From positions 112,297 through 176,296 of the forward strand of contig DCWN01000041.1 of the NCBI GenBank assembly GCA_002328835.1: a stretch of DNA of 64,000 bases, in the 5' to 3' direction. Of this stretch, positions 9,537 through 17,991 are shown one piece after another (position 1 is the first letter of the stretch; each line of letters starts with the position of its first letter). A program made the position numbers and the translations under genes. Below the pieces are notes generated by a model that was not told the DNA's origin, searched no databases, and was given only the letters and a program-made list of their open reading frames with translations. The stretch comes from Acidobacteria bacterium UBA2161 (GTDB taxonomy: Bacteria > Acidobacteriota > Vicinamibacteria > Vicinamibacterales > UBA823).

Positions 9537-10232
9537 ATGTCCCAGTTTCAGAAGTCCACCCTGCGCGAGTATTTCGAGTCGATCGTCGTCGCGGTGATCC
9601 TGGCGCTCTTCATCCGGACCTTCGTGGTGCAGGCCTTCAAGATTCCGACCGGCTCGATGGAGCAGAATCTGCTGATCGGCGATCACTTACTGGTGAACAA
9701 GTTCGTGCTCGCGCCGACAGCCTCCGACGCGGAGCGCGGCGTGCTCCCGGTTGCGCCGATCGCGCGCGGCGACGTCGTCGTGTTCAAGTTCCCCGACGAC
9801 CCCGAACGAGACTTCATCAAACGGGTGATCGGCCTGCCCGGCGACGTCGTGGAGATCAGGCACAAGCGCGTCTACATTGATGGCCGGCCGCTCGAAGAGC
9901 CCTATGTCCACTACCTGCGGCCGCCGGCCGACGCGAACTCGCCCTACGCCGGCTCGGACGTGCGCGAACAGTACGGGCCGGTCACGGTGCCGGACGAGGA
10001 GTACTTCGTGATGGGTGACAATCGCGACAACTCCCAGGACAGCCGCTACTGGGGGTTCCTCCCGCGCGGGCTGGTCAAGGGGCGGGCCCTGGTCATCTAC
10101 TGGTCGTACGAGACCGAGGCCGCCGAGTATCGCGCCACGGGCGTTGGGGCGACCATCCGTCGCGTGGGCTCGGTCGCCGCCCATTTCTTCACCCGCACGC
10201 GGTGGGAGCGCTTGCTGCGCCAGATTCGATAG
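9537..10232 (+). CDS. lepB: Signal peptidase I
   Basis: Membrane serine protease that removes signal peptides from Sec and Tat substrates on the outer face of the inner membrane. A single N-terminal membrane segment (about residues 14-32) precedes box B with the nucleophile S40 (IPTGSM). Box D holds the general base K95 (RDFIKRVIGLPGD) and box E is GDNRDNSQDSRYWGFLP. The 231-residue length is within the family range. It starts one base after the lepA stop, so the two are co-transcribed and probably coupled. A membrane-anchored small protein follows at 10278. Confidence 0.96.
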   Translation: MSQFQKSTLREYFESIVVAVILALFIRTFVVQAFKIPTGSMEQNLLIGDHLLVNKFVLAPTASDAERGVLPVAPIARGDVVVFKFPDDPERDFIKRVIGLPGDVVEIRHKRVYIDGRPLEEPYVHYLRPPADANSPYAGSDVREQYGPVTVPDEEYFVMGDNRDNSQDSRYWGFLPRGLVKGRALVIYWSYETEAAEYRATGVGATIRRVGSVAAHFFTRTRWERLLRQIR

Positions 10233-10277
10233 GGACGTGGCGGCCGGGCGTGGGCCGGCCGCCACACAGCCACTGGA

Positions 10278-10637
10278 ATGCGTCTGCTCTTCAAACTGCT
10301 CGTGGCCGGCCTCATCGCGCGGGCCGTCTGGCAGGTCGGCCCGGTGTACTGGGACTACCAGCAATTCAAGGATGCCGCGCAGTCGACCGCGCAGTTCGCG
10401 GGGGACCGGAGCGCGGGCGAGATCGCGGGGCGCGTGATCGAGATCGCGCGCGAGTACAACGTGCCGCTCGATCCGGCCGACGTCCGGGTCCGCAAGGAGC
10501 GGGATCACGTGTACATCGATGCCAGCTACACGGCCCAGCTGGAACTGCTGCCGCGCATGGTGCGTCCCTGGCGATTCGTCGTGAGCGTCGACGCCTGGAC
10601 GACTCGATCAACGCGGACGAGCGACGTCGTTCCCTGA
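10278..10637 (+). CDS. Small single-pass membrane protein of unknown function
   Basis: A 119-residue protein with one N-terminal hydrophobic segment (about residues 3-20) followed by a soluble domain. The domain contains AGEIAGRVIEIAREYNVPLDPADVRV and DHVYIDASYTAQLELLP. The pattern resembles DUF4845-type proteins, which often follow lepB, but I cannot confirm membership. It is 45 nt downstream of lepB on the same strand, so it probably belongs to the lepA-lepB transcript. It converges with the DUF167 gene, with one base between the two stops. Confidence 0.65.
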   Translation: MRLLFKLLVAGLIARAVWQVGPVYWDYQQFKDAAQSTAQFAGDRSAGEIAGRVIEIAREYNVPLDPADVRVRKERDHVYIDASYTAQLELLPRMVRPWRFVVSVDAWTTRSTRTSDVVP

Positions 10638-10638
10638 C

Positions 10639-10971
10639 CTACACTCGGTCCACGAGCGCCCCGGCCAGCCGCTGGGCCACCGCGGCGGCGCTCAGGCCTT
10701 CGATCAGAAGCCGCTTCCGGCGCGAACTGTGACCGCGGACGAGGCGGATCCGTGTCTGCGGCGTCTTCAGTATCCCGGAGAGCAGGTCGATGAGTTCGCG
10801 GTTGGCGTCGCCGTCGACCGGTGCTGCCGCCAGCCTGACGAGCACACGGCCGTCGCGAACCCCGCTGACCCGTGAGCGCCCCGCGCGGGGCACGGCGTGG
10901 ACGCTCAGCATCGCGCCGGTGGGTGTGTCGACGACGCCGATCTGTTCCGGGCGCTGATCGTTGGCACTCAC
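10639..10971 (-). CDS. DUF167 (YggU-like) protein
   Basis: A 110-residue member of the conserved DUF167 family, which is often encoded beside yggS and yggT and has no established biochemical role. Recognisable elements are LSVHAVPRAGRSRVSGVRDGRVLVRLAAAPVDG (positions about 22-54) and the basic KTPQTRIRLVRGHSSRRKRLLIEG block. It starts at a GTG (10971), 12 nt after the yggS stop, so it is the distal gene of a TPR-yggS-DUF167 transcript. The yggS-DUF167 pairing supports both calls. Confidence 0.85.
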   Translation of the reverse strand: MSANDQRPEQIGVVDTPTGAMLSVHAVPRAGRSRVSGVRDGRVLVRLAAAPVDGDANRELIDLLSGILKTPQTRIRLVRGHSSRRKRLLIEGLSAAAVAQRLAGALVDRV

Positions 10972-10983
10972 CGGTGTCGCGGG

Positions 10984-11754
10984 TCACCGCGCGGCCGCTG
11001 GCACGGGGCGTGCGCCGAAGATGGCGGTGCCCACCCGGACCATGGTCGCGCCCTCGGCAACGGCCACCTCGAAGTCGTGGCTCATGCCCATCGACAGTTC
11101 CGTGAGCATCGATCGGTTGACTCCCTGCGCGACCAGGTCGTCTCGCACCTCGCGCAGCCGACGGAAGTAGGGGCGGGTCCGCTCGGGGTCGTCCTCGTAC
11201 GGCGGTATCAGCATCAGGCCCTTGACTTCGACGGCCCGACACGCGGCGGCGGCTTCGAAGATCCGAAGCAGCTGGGCGGGCGGCGCGCCATGCTTGGTGT
11301 CCTCGCCGGCCAGATCGACCTGGATGAGCAGAAGTGGCCGGGTGCCCTCATCGGCCGCGGCGCGCTCCAGGCGGTCGAGGAGTTCGCATCCATCGACCGA
11401 GTGAATCCACGCGAACGGCCCGACGACCTTCCGTGCCTTGTTCTTCTGCAGGTGGCCGATCAGGTGCCACCGGGCGTCCAGATCACGCCCCTCGGCGCAT
11501 TTCGGGAGCGCCTCCTGGACCCGATTCTCACCGAAGTCGACCTGCCCGGCGGCCGCCGCCACGCGGACGCAGTCGAGCGCGAACGTCTTCGACACCGCGA
11601 TTAGGCGGACGGACTTTGGACCGCGACCGGCGTCGCGCGCCGCGGCGTCGACGCGGGCGCGGACGGTGCGAAGATTCTGAGCGATCGAATTGTCGGATGG
11701 TGTGACCAGGCGGGCACCGGCATCGCCGGTGCCCGCTGGTCGGTCAGGACTCAC
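10984..11754 (-). CDS. yggS: YggS/PROSC-type PLP homeostasis protein
   Basis: Pyridoxal-phosphate-binding protein of the alanine-racemase-fold family that maintains PLP and amino-acid homeostasis; no enzymatic activity is established for the family. The PLP lysine is K56 in LIAVSKT. Also present are FGENRVQE, WHLIGHLQKNK, IHSVDG and the phosphate-binding SMGMSHDFEVAVAEGATMVRVGTAIFG. Start is GTG at 11754, 3 nt after the TPR gene stop; no better in-frame start matches the family N-terminus (NSIAQNLRTVRARV). The N-terminus is about 20 residues longer than usual, so a shorter form is possible. Confidence 0.93.
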   Translation of the reverse strand: MSPDRPAGTGDAGARLVTPSDNSIAQNLRTVRARVDAAARDAGRGPKSVRLIAVSKTFALDCVRVAAAAGQVDFGENRVQEALPKCAEGRDLDARWHLIGHLQKNKARKVVGPFAWIHSVDGCELLDRLERAAADEGTRPLLLIQVDLAGEDTKHGAPPAQLLRIFEAAAACRAVEVKGLMLIPPYEDDPERTRPYFRRLREVRDDLVAQGVNRSMLTELSMGMSHDFEVAVAEGATMVRVGTAIFGARPVPAAAR

Positions 11755-11757
11755 AGA

Positions 11758-12747
11758 CTACTGACGGAGCTGAGGGAGCATCCCCCGGGCCTGGTCGGCG
11801 TACTGGCCGTCCGGCGCAAGCTCGATGTACTGCTCGAGCGCCGTGGCGGCCTCCGCCATGTTCCCCTGGTTCAGGTTCGCCATGGCCAGGAAGTAGTGGG
11901 CCTCGGCGTGGCTCGGATCCAGCGAGATCGTCTGTTGGAACTGCGACTTGGCCTCGTCGAAGCGCTGGGCGTTCCAGAAGATGATGCCCTGGTTGTAGAC
12001 CGCGATCGGATCCGTCGCCGCGCCAACCCCGGCGCCCGACAGGCGTGCGGCCTCGGCACTTGCCTCGGCGGCCTCGTCGAAACGGCGGAGCATGTTGTAG
12101 ACGTTCGACAACCCGGTGTACGCCGCGGCATAGTCGGGCTTCAACTCGATCACCCGCTGGAAAGCCACCTCGGCTTCCTCCCAGTTCTCCAGCTCGGCCT
12201 GCGCGATGCCGATGTTCTGGTAGCAGTCGTGGCAGAAGTCCGCGATTCCGACCGCGATGTTGAACTGGCTGATCGCTTCCTGGTAGTCGCCGGCGGCGCT
12301 CGCGGCCACGCCTAGCTCGAACGACGCCTTGAGCTCCTCGATCCGCTCGACGTTGGCCAGGTCTTCTTCGGACAGTGCGGCGGTCGCCGACGCGGCGGCC
12401 GCGCCGAAGTCCATATCGACCGTCAGGTTCTGGCCTTCGCGGATCGAGAACACGGCAGCGGCACTGCCGAGGCCTTCCTTCTCGGCGACGAGCTCGTAGC
12501 TGTTCGCGCGGAGCCCCATGATGCGGTAGTTGCCCTCGTCATCGGTCTCGCCTTCCAGGACCATGCGCGGCGGGTTCTGGGCCGTGGCCGTGATCTTGGC
12601 GCCGGCGATCCCGCCGCCCTGGCCGTCCGTGACCCGGCCGCGCAGATTGCCGGACGACTGGCCGAAGCTGGGGGCGGCCATGGCCAGGATCGCCGCCAGG
12701 GCGACCAGCGTCAGGGGCAGCCTGAAATTGTCTCGCGTGTGGAACAT
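11758..12747 (-). CDS. Secreted TPR protein with carboxypeptidase-regulatory-like domain
   Basis: A 329-residue exported protein with a Sec signal peptide (residues 1 to about 29, cleavage near SFGQ). A CarboxypepD_reg-like beta sandwich follows (GNLRGRVTDGQGGGIAGAKITA, DDEGNYRIMGL; about 33-115). At least four TPR units span about 135-325, for example YQNIGIAQAELENWEEAEVAFQRVIELKPDY and YNQGIIFWNAQRFDEAKSQFQQTISLDPSH. It probably acts as a periplasmic or surface scaffold; no enzymatic motif is visible. The start is well supported by GGAGGAG 6 nt upstream. A possible -10 (TAGAAT, minus strand 12791-12786) lies 39 nt before the ATG. It appears to head the transcript into yggS. Confidence 0.85.
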   Translation of the reverse strand: MFHTRDNFRLPLTLVALAAILAMAAPSFGQSSGNLRGRVTDGQGGGIAGAKITATAQNPPRMVLEGETDDEGNYRIMGLRANSYELVAEKEGLGSAAAVFSIREGQNLTVDMDFGAAAASATAALSEEDLANVERIEELKASFELGVAASAAGDYQEAISQFNIAVGIADFCHDCYQNIGIAQAELENWEEAEVAFQRVIELKPDYAAAYTGLSNVYNMLRRFDEAAEASAEAARLSGAGVGAATDPIAVYNQGIIFWNAQRFDEAKSQFQQTISLDPSHAEAHYFLAMANLNQGNMAEAATALEQYIELAPDGQYADQARGMLPQLRQ

Positions 12748-12816
12748 GGGTACTCCTCCGTCAAACAGATGACACCAATAATCGAATTCTAGTTTACACC
12801 GATCCCGCCCGCGGCG

Positions 12817-14805
12817 TCAGGCCAGCGCATCGACGAAGCGGCCGATCTCGGCGAGGTCATGGGTGACCGGGGCGGGCGGGAGCGAGTCGAGAAAGCGGCC
12901 GCCGTAACCCTTGGTCCTGATACGCGGATCCAGGATCGCCAGGACGCCGCGGTCGGAGCGGTGGCGGATGAGTCGGCCGAGGCCTTGCTGCAACGACAAG
13001 ATAGCCAGGGGCACCTGGTAGTCGGCGAACGGATTGTCGCCGCGCGCGGCCAGCGCCTCGATCCGCGCCGCCGTGATCGGGTCGCCCGGCGAGGCGAACG
13101 GCAGCTTGTCGATGATGACGCAGCTGAGCGCCTCACCGACGACGTCCACCCCCTGCCAGAAGCTCGACGTGCCGAACAGCACGGCGTTCGGCGTCTGCCG
13201 GAAGTCGCGCAACAGGACCGAGCGGGGAGCCGTGCCCTGCACGAGCAGCGGAAAATCGAGTCGCGCGGTGGTCACGATATCCCTGACGCCGTACAGGTTC
13301 GCATAGCTTGTGAACAGCACGAAAGCCCGGCCGGACGTGCGCCTCAAGATCTCGATGACCTCGGCGCCGGCGGCCTCCGTGAACGCGGCGTCGCGGGGAT
13401 CGGGCATGCGGCGGGGAAGATAGAGCAGCGTCTGTTGCTCGAAGTCGAACTCCGACGGCAGACGCAGCTCGTAGGCGGAGCCGATGCCGAGCCGGCTTCG
13501 CATGTAGTCGAAGGTGCCGTCGACGGCCAGCGTCGCCGAAGTCAGGACGCCGCCCCGGAGCCGGTCCCACAGGGCCTCCCGAACGATTGCCGAGACGTCG
13601 ATCGGCGAGGCGCGCAGGAACACCCCGCGGTTCCGGATCTCGAGAAAGAACACGTAGGCCGAGTCGCTCGCCCGGAGGACGAAGCGCAGATCGTCGCGGA
13701 TCTCGCCGGCGCGTCGGGCGATGGCCAGGAGATCCTCCGGCGCGTCGGCCAGCAGCGCCACGTCGGATTCCAGCACGGTCAGGGCGTCCACGAGCGCTTG
13801 TCCGAGTTCCGCAACCGGCTCGAGCGCCGCGGCGTCGATCCGCGATCGCTGGTCTCCCCAGGCCTGCGCCCCGCGCCGGTCTGTCAGCAGCGTGGTGAAG
13901 AAGGCCCGCGCCGCCTCGCGGATTCGCCCCGCCGACGCCCGAAACGCGTCGCCGTCGGCGGGATCGCCGAACCCGCCGGCCTCGAGCGCGCGCGAGGCGT
14001 CGCGCATCAGGTCCTCGAGCCGAAACGTGCTGACCGAGATGCCGAAGTACTGCGTGGCCACGTCTTCGAGCTGATGCGCCTCGTCGACGATTGCGAAGGT
14101 GTACTCCGGAATCACCTCGCCGTAGCCGCTCTGCCGAACGGCGGCGTCGGCACAGAGCAGATGGTGGTTGACGATGACCACGTCCGATTCGGCGGCGCGC
14201 TGGCGCATCTTCGTCACGTGGCACTCGTCGTACTGCGGGCACTCGGTACCGAGGCAGTTCTCCTGCGTGGCTGAGACGTCGCGCCAGAGCGGCAGATCGT
14301 CCGGCACGTCCTCGAGTTCCGCTCGGTCGCCGGTCTCGGTCTGGGGCGCCCACTCCTTCAGGAGGGCGAGGGTGGCGTGATCGGCCGCGGGCCGGGGCGA
14401 CGGGTCGTCGTAGGCCGCGTCGAACCGATGCAGGCAGAGATAGTTGCTGCGTCCCTTCATGTACGTTGCCCTGAACGCGATGCCCAACGCGTCCCGGAGC
14501 ACCGGGAGGTCCTTGAAGAAGATCTGCTCCTGGAGGTTCTTCGTGCCCGTGGAGACCAGGACGCGCTGGCCGCTCAGGATCGCCGGAATGAGGTACGCGA
14601 GTGTCTTGCCCGTGCCCGTGCCGGCCTCGGCCAGCAAGGTACCGCCGGCCTCGAGCACGTCCGAAACGGCGAGTGCCATGTCGCGCTGACCCGTCCGGGG
14701 TTCGAACGCGTCGATCGCCTGGGCGAGCGTTCCGTCGGGATCGAACGCCGCGACGACCCGCTGTCCTAGCGTGAGTCGGTTGGGTGGAGGGGGAACGTCT
14801 GGCAC
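12817..14805 (-). CDS. dinG: DinG/YoaA-type Fe-S helicase (XPD superfamily)
   Basis: ATP-dependent 5'-3' DNA helicase of the Rad3/XPD family, used on R-loops, D-loops and damaged forks. The 662 residues contain Walker A AGTGTGKT (61-68). Four cysteines placed as in the 4Fe-4S domain follow (C124, C184, C189, C195). Walker B/DEAH is VDEAHQLED, and motif V/VI-like segments are LFGTSSFWQGVDVVGEALSCVIIDKLPF and QGLGRLIRH. The N-terminus is a GTG at 14805, 40 nt inside the 3' end of glyA. I found no alternative start before the conserved QRDMA region, so the overlap looks real. Confidence 0.9.
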   Translation of the reverse strand: MPDVPPPPNRLTLGQRVVAAFDPDGTLAQAIDAFEPRTGQRDMALAVSDVLEAGGTLLAEAGTGTGKTLAYLIPAILSGQRVLVSTGTKNLQEQIFFKDLPVLRDALGIAFRATYMKGRSNYLCLHRFDAAYDDPSPRPAADHATLALLKEWAPQTETGDRAELEDVPDDLPLWRDVSATQENCLGTECPQYDECHVTKMRQRAAESDVVIVNHHLLCADAAVRQSGYGEVIPEYTFAIVDEAHQLEDVATQYFGISVSTFRLEDLMRDASRALEAGGFGDPADGDAFRASAGRIREAARAFFTTLLTDRRGAQAWGDQRSRIDAAALEPVAELGQALVDALTVLESDVALLADAPEDLLAIARRAGEIRDDLRFVLRASDSAYVFFLEIRNRGVFLRASPIDVSAIVREALWDRLRGGVLTSATLAVDGTFDYMRSRLGIGSAYELRLPSEFDFEQQTLLYLPRRMPDPRDAAFTEAAGAEVIEILRRTSGRAFVLFTSYANLYGVRDIVTTARLDFPLLVQGTAPRSVLLRDFRQTPNAVLFGTSSFWQGVDVVGEALSCVIIDKLPFASPGDPITAARIEALAARGDNPFADYQVPLAILSLQQGLGRLIRHRSDRGVLAILDPRIRTKGYGGRFLDSLPPAPVTHDLAEIGRFVDALA

Positions 14806-16034
14806 AGCGCCTGCACCTCGGCACGAACGGTCTGGGCGACCGAGGCGTCGTCCGGATCGGCCAACACTCGGCCGATCATCTTTCCGATCGTGTCCATGTC
14901 GCCTTCGCGCATCCCTCGCGTCGTGACCGCGGGCGTGCCGACGCGGATGCCGCTCGCCACGAACGGCGGTTTCGTGTCGAACGGGATCGCGTTCTTGTTC
15001 ACCGTGATGCCTGCCCGGTCGAGCGCGTCCTCGGCCTGCCGGCCCGTGAGGCCACGCGACAGCACGTCCACGACGATCAGATGGGTATCGGTGCCGCCGC
15101 TCACCAGCCTGAAGTCTTCGCGGCCCAGGGCCTCGGCCAACCGGCGAGCGTTCGCCGCGACCTGACGCTGATACGTCGCGAAGGCGGGCTCGGCCGCCTC
15201 TGTCAGGCAGACAGCCTTGGCGGCGATCGCATGCATCAATGGTCCACCCTGGATGCCGGGAAACACCGCCCTATCGATCTCCTTGGCCAGCGATTCGCGA
15301 CAGAGGATCAAGCCGCCGCGCGGGCCCCGCAAGGTCTTGTGCGTCGTCGTAGTCACGACATCGGCATGGGGCACGGGGGAGGGATGCACGCCGGCCGCCA
15401 CGAGGCCGGCGATGTGGGCCATGTCGACGACGACCCGCGCACCGACCTCGGCACCGATCGCTGCAATCCGCTCGAAGTCGATCACGCGGGGGTAGGCGCT
15501 CGCTCCGGCGATGATCATCTTCGGGCGATGCTCGCTCGCGAGGCGCGCCATCGCCTCGTAGTCGATCCGCTCGTCGTCGCTCCGGACGCCATACGGGACG
15601 ATCTCGTACAGCTTGCCCGAGAAGTTCAGCGGATGGCCGTGGGTCAGGTGGCCGCCGTGCGCGAGGTTCATTCCGAGGACCGTGTCGCCCGGTGCGAGCA
15701 GCGCGAGGTAGGCGGCCATGTTGGCCTGCGCCCCCGAATGCGGTTGCACGTTGACGTGCTCGGCGCCGAACAGCGCCCGCGTTCGGTCGATTGCCAGCGA
15801 CTCGATCTCGTCGTACCACTCACAGCCGCCGTAGTAGCGACGGCCCGGGTAGCCTTCGGCGTACTTGTTGGTGAGGATGGAGCCCGCCGCCTCCATGACC
15901 GCTTCGCTGACGAAGTTCTCCGACGCGATCAGTTCCAACCCGTCGTTTTGGCGTGTGCGTTCGCGGGCGAGCGCGTCAGCGATGTCCGGGTCAACGGCGG
16001 CCAGGGAGCGGAGGCGTGATGTCTGTTCGGCCAT
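14766..16034 (-). CDS. glyA: Serine hydroxymethyltransferase
   Basis: PLP enzyme interconverting serine and glycine while charging tetrahydrofolate with a one-carbon unit. The 422-residue sequence is typical: LELIASENFVSEAVMEA, KYAEGYPGRRYYGG, the PLP-stacking region NVQPHSGAQANMA, and the Schiff-base lysine K233 in VTTTTHKTLRGPRGG. Start is ATG at 16034. It sits 39 nt after rpiB on the same strand, and its last 40 nt overlap the start of the helicase gene. A separate folate gene, folC, lies about 11 kb away. Confidence 0.97.
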   Translation of the reverse strand: MAEQTSRLRSLAAVDPDIADALARERTRQNDGLELIASENFVSEAVMEAAGSILTNKYAEGYPGRRYYGGCEWYDEIESLAIDRTRALFGAEHVNVQPHSGAQANMAAYLALLAPGDTVLGMNLAHGGHLTHGHPLNFSGKLYEIVPYGVRSDDERIDYEAMARLASEHRPKMIIAGASAYPRVIDFERIAAIGAEVGARVVVDMAHIAGLVAAGVHPSPVPHADVVTTTTHKTLRGPRGGLILCRESLAKEIDRAVFPGIQGGPLMHAIAAKAVCLTEAAEPAFATYQRQVAANARRLAEALGREDFRLVSGGTDTHLIVVDVLSRGLTGRQAEDALDRAGITVNKNAIPFDTKPPFVASGIRVGTPAVTTRGMREGDMDTIGKMIGRVLADPDDASVAQTVRAEVQALCQTFPLHPTDSR

Positions 16035-16073
16035 GTCGTGCAGTGGCCCGGCGTCGCGTCGGGCCGGCTAACG

Positions 16074-16523
16074 CTAGGCGCCGCGGTGGTGCTCGAGGTC
16101 CGCGATCTTTTCGACGCGCCGCTCGTGGCGGCCGCCCTCGAACGCGGTGTCGAGGAACGCCTGGACGATGGCCAGCGCGCGCGGCGCGGCGGTCACCCGG
16201 CCGGCCAGCGCCAGCACGTTCAGGTCGTTGTGTTTCCGGCTCAATCGTGCCGCTTCGACGTCGAGGAGGTTGGCCGCGCGGACGCCAGCGACCTTGTTCG
16301 CGGCGATCGCCATGCCGACGCCGCTGCCACAGACCAGGATGCCGCGGTCGTGGGTCCCGGCGGCGACCGCGTCGGCGACCGGACGGGCGAAGTCGGGATA
16401 GTCGACCGGCGCCTCCGTCTCGGTGCCGAAATCGGTCACGTCGATGGACCGATCCACGAGCGCTCGCTTGACCTCGTTCTTGAGTGCCACTCCGGCGTGA
16501 TCCGCGCCCAGCGCAATCTTCAC
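16074..16523 (-). CDS. rpiB: Ribose-5-phosphate isomerase B
   Basis: Interconverts ribose 5-phosphate and ribulose 5-phosphate in the pentose phosphate pathway. The 149-residue RpiB/LacA fold has GADHAGVALKNEV, DYPDFARPVADAV, the catalytic cysteine C65 in ILVCGSGVGMAIAANKV, and LSRKHNDLNVLALAGRV. It starts at a GTG (16523) without a convincing Shine-Dalgarno. A TATAGT hexamer on the minus strand (16540-16535) would place the mRNA start about 5 nt upstream of the GTG. It is divergent from rlmI and leads into glyA. Confidence 0.95.
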   Translation of the reverse strand: MKIALGADHAGVALKNEVKRALVDRSIDVTDFGTETEAPVDYPDFARPVADAVAAGTHDRGILVCGSGVGMAIAANKVAGVRAANLLDVEAARLSRKHNDLNVLALAGRVTAAPRALAIVQAFLDTAFEGGRHERRVEKIADLEHHRGA

Positions 16524-16534
16524 AAGGGAATTGT

Positions 16535-16540
16535 ACTATA
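16535..16540 (-). promoter_or_regulatory. -10 element of the rpiB-glyA promoter, near-leaderless
   Basis: Minus-strand TATAGT ends 11 nt before the GTG of rpiB. The 68 bp divergent spacer with rlmI contains this single A+T-rich patch, and its plus-strand reading (ACTATAGC) could serve rlmI. Confidence 0.4.
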
Positions 16541-16591
16541 GCCATCGGAGACGACAGGGTGCGCTGCGTCTCGTCCAGCGGTCTTCGAGCG

Positions 16592-17758
16592 ATGCCTTCC
16601 ACCGTCACCCTCTCACGGCGCGGCGAAGCCCGGCTGCGGAGCGGCCATGTCTGGGTCTATCGCTCTGACATCGTCAGCGTCGAAGCCGAGGGCGGCGATC
16701 TCGTCGTGCTCGAGGGCCAGTCGGGCCGACAGCTGGGCGTGGCGCTCTTTTCCGACCGGTCGGACATCACCATCCGGCTCGTGTCGCGCGGGCGGGAGAG
16801 CGAGCTGCCCGGCATCGACTTCTGGCGCGCCCGTATTCGCGCGGCGATCGCGTATCGTGAGGCGCTCGAGATAGACGCCACGGCGTATCGTGTCGTCCAT
16901 GCCGAAGGCGATCGCCTGCCGTCACTGATCGTCGACCGCTACGCCGACCACCTCGTCATCCAGACCCTCTCCCAGGGCTCGGAGCGGCTCCTGCCGATGT
17001 TCTGCGACCTTCTGGAGGAGACGCTGGCGCCCCGGGGGATCCTCGAACGGAACGATCCCAGGGTACGGGAGCTGGAAGGCCTCGAGCGCCGCGTTGGGGT
17101 CGTGCGCGGCCAGGTGCCCGAGCGGCTCGAGGTCCACCAGCACGGTGTCGGGTTCGAGGTCGATCCGCGGGCGGGGCAGAAGACCGGGCTGTTTCTCGAC
17201 CAGCGAGAAAACCATCTGGCCGCAGGACGCTACGCTCGCGGGCGCGCGCTCGACTGCTTCAGCTATACCGGTGGCTTTTCGCTCGCCATGGCGGCCCGGT
17301 GCGACGAGGTCATGGCGGTGGATGCCTCCGGTGCCGCGCTGGAGACGTTGGCGCGCCAGGCGACGCGGCGCGGCGTCCGTGTCGTGGGGACCGAGGGCAA
17401 CGTGTTCGATCTGCTTCGGGCGCTCGAGCGCGACGGGGAGCGGTTCGACACCATCGTGCTCGATCCGCCGGCCTTCGCGAAAAACCGTCGCGCGCTGCCG
17501 AAGGCGACCGCGGGCTACAAGGAAATCAACCTTCGCGCCCTGAAGCTCTTGCGACCGGGCGGCGTGCTCGTCACCTGCAGTTGCTCCTACCATCTCGACG
17601 AGGCGGGCTTCGCCCAGATGCTCTACGAGGCATCGCTCGACGCGCACGCGCCCGTCGTCGTTGTCGAGAAGCGGATGCAGGCCCGTGACCATCCCGTGGT
17701 CCTCGGGATCCCCGAGACCTACTACTTGAAGTGTTTCATCGTGCGCCGGATGGCGTAG
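16592..17758 (+). CDS. rlmI: 23S rRNA m5C methyltransferase RlmI-like (PUA + SAM domain)
   Basis: Class I SAM-dependent methyltransferase of the YccW/RlmI family, which methylates 23S rRNA cytosine 1962 (E. coli numbering). An N-terminal PUA-like domain (about 1-75: TLSRRGEARLRSGHVWVYRSDI) precedes an EEHEE bridge and the Rossmann domain. The Rossmann domain has the SAM loop LDCFSYTGGFSLAMA, the motif IV-like LDPPAFAKN and the catalytic cysteine region VTCSCSYHL. At 388 residues it is normal length. The start is ATG at 16592; earlier in-frame codons add unconserved residues. Other members of this fold act on different rRNA sites, so exact target specificity is inferred. Confidence 0.88.
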   Translation: MPSTVTLSRRGEARLRSGHVWVYRSDIVSVEAEGGDLVVLEGQSGRQLGVALFSDRSDITIRLVSRGRESELPGIDFWRARIRAAIAYREALEIDATAYRVVHAEGDRLPSLIVDRYADHLVIQTLSQGSERLLPMFCDLLEETLAPRGILERNDPRVRELEGLERRVGVVRGQVPERLEVHQHGVGFEVDPRAGQKTGLFLDQRENHLAAGRYARGRALDCFSYTGGFSLAMAARCDEVMAVDASGAALETLARQATRRGVRVVGTEGNVFDLLRALERDGERFDTIVLDPPAFAKNRRALPKATAGYKEINLRALKLLRPGGVLVTCSCSYHLDEAGFAQMLYEASLDAHAPVVVVEKRMQARDHPVVLGIPETYYLKCFIVRRMA

Positions 17759-17786
17759 TTGGCGTCGCGGGCGGCCGCGGAGCGCG

Positions 17787-17795
17787 TGGTATAGT
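17787..17795 (+). promoter_or_regulatory. Extended -10 promoter of the thiC riboswitch transcript
   Basis: TGGTATAGT is an extended -10 (TGn plus TATAGT). The predicted start about 7 nt downstream coincides with the 5' edge of the riboswitch, which supports both calls. The same CGTGGTATRAT wording recurs upstream of the menC-like gene and rpmB. Confidence 0.6.
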
Positions 17796-17803
17796 GCGGC
17801 CAA

Positions 17804-17891
17804 CGCCGCCAGGGGTATCCCGCTCGCGGGATTGAGACACGACTCTTGGAACCTGAATCCGGTTGAGACCGGCGCAGGGAGCGCGGCGGCA
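17804..17891 (+). ncRNA. TPP riboswitch (THI element)
   Basis: Thiamine-pyrophosphate-sensing aptamer upstream of thiC. P1 is formed by GCCGCC (17805-17810) with GGCGGC (17885-17890). P2 can pair AGGGGT with ACTCTT through wobbles, and P3 is the CCCGC/GCGGG hairpin. The conserved TTGAGA (variant of CTGAGA) follows, then GAACCTGA and the P5 stem CCGGT/ACCGG, and the 3' signature GGCGCAGGGA. Between the aptamer and the thiC ATG are about 100 nt without a U-tract terminator. Control is therefore more likely at translation initiation, with AAGGAGG at 17978-17984 as the target. Confidence 0.92.
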
Positions 17892-17991
17892 CTTCGCCAC
17901 CCGCCTCACCTGACCAGACCGCGCTCGATCCGGAGAGCCCCGTGGCGTTTCGGCCGCCCGGTGGCGGCGTCGCCCTCAAGGAGGTTCGCCG

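Noticed and set aside
7598..9538. 646-codon open frame on the minus strand opposite lepA and gltA
   Set aside because: Its product is rich in Arg, His, Asp and Leu with no family motif, and it exactly mirrors the strongly conserved lepA. It is an antisense artefact of high GC.
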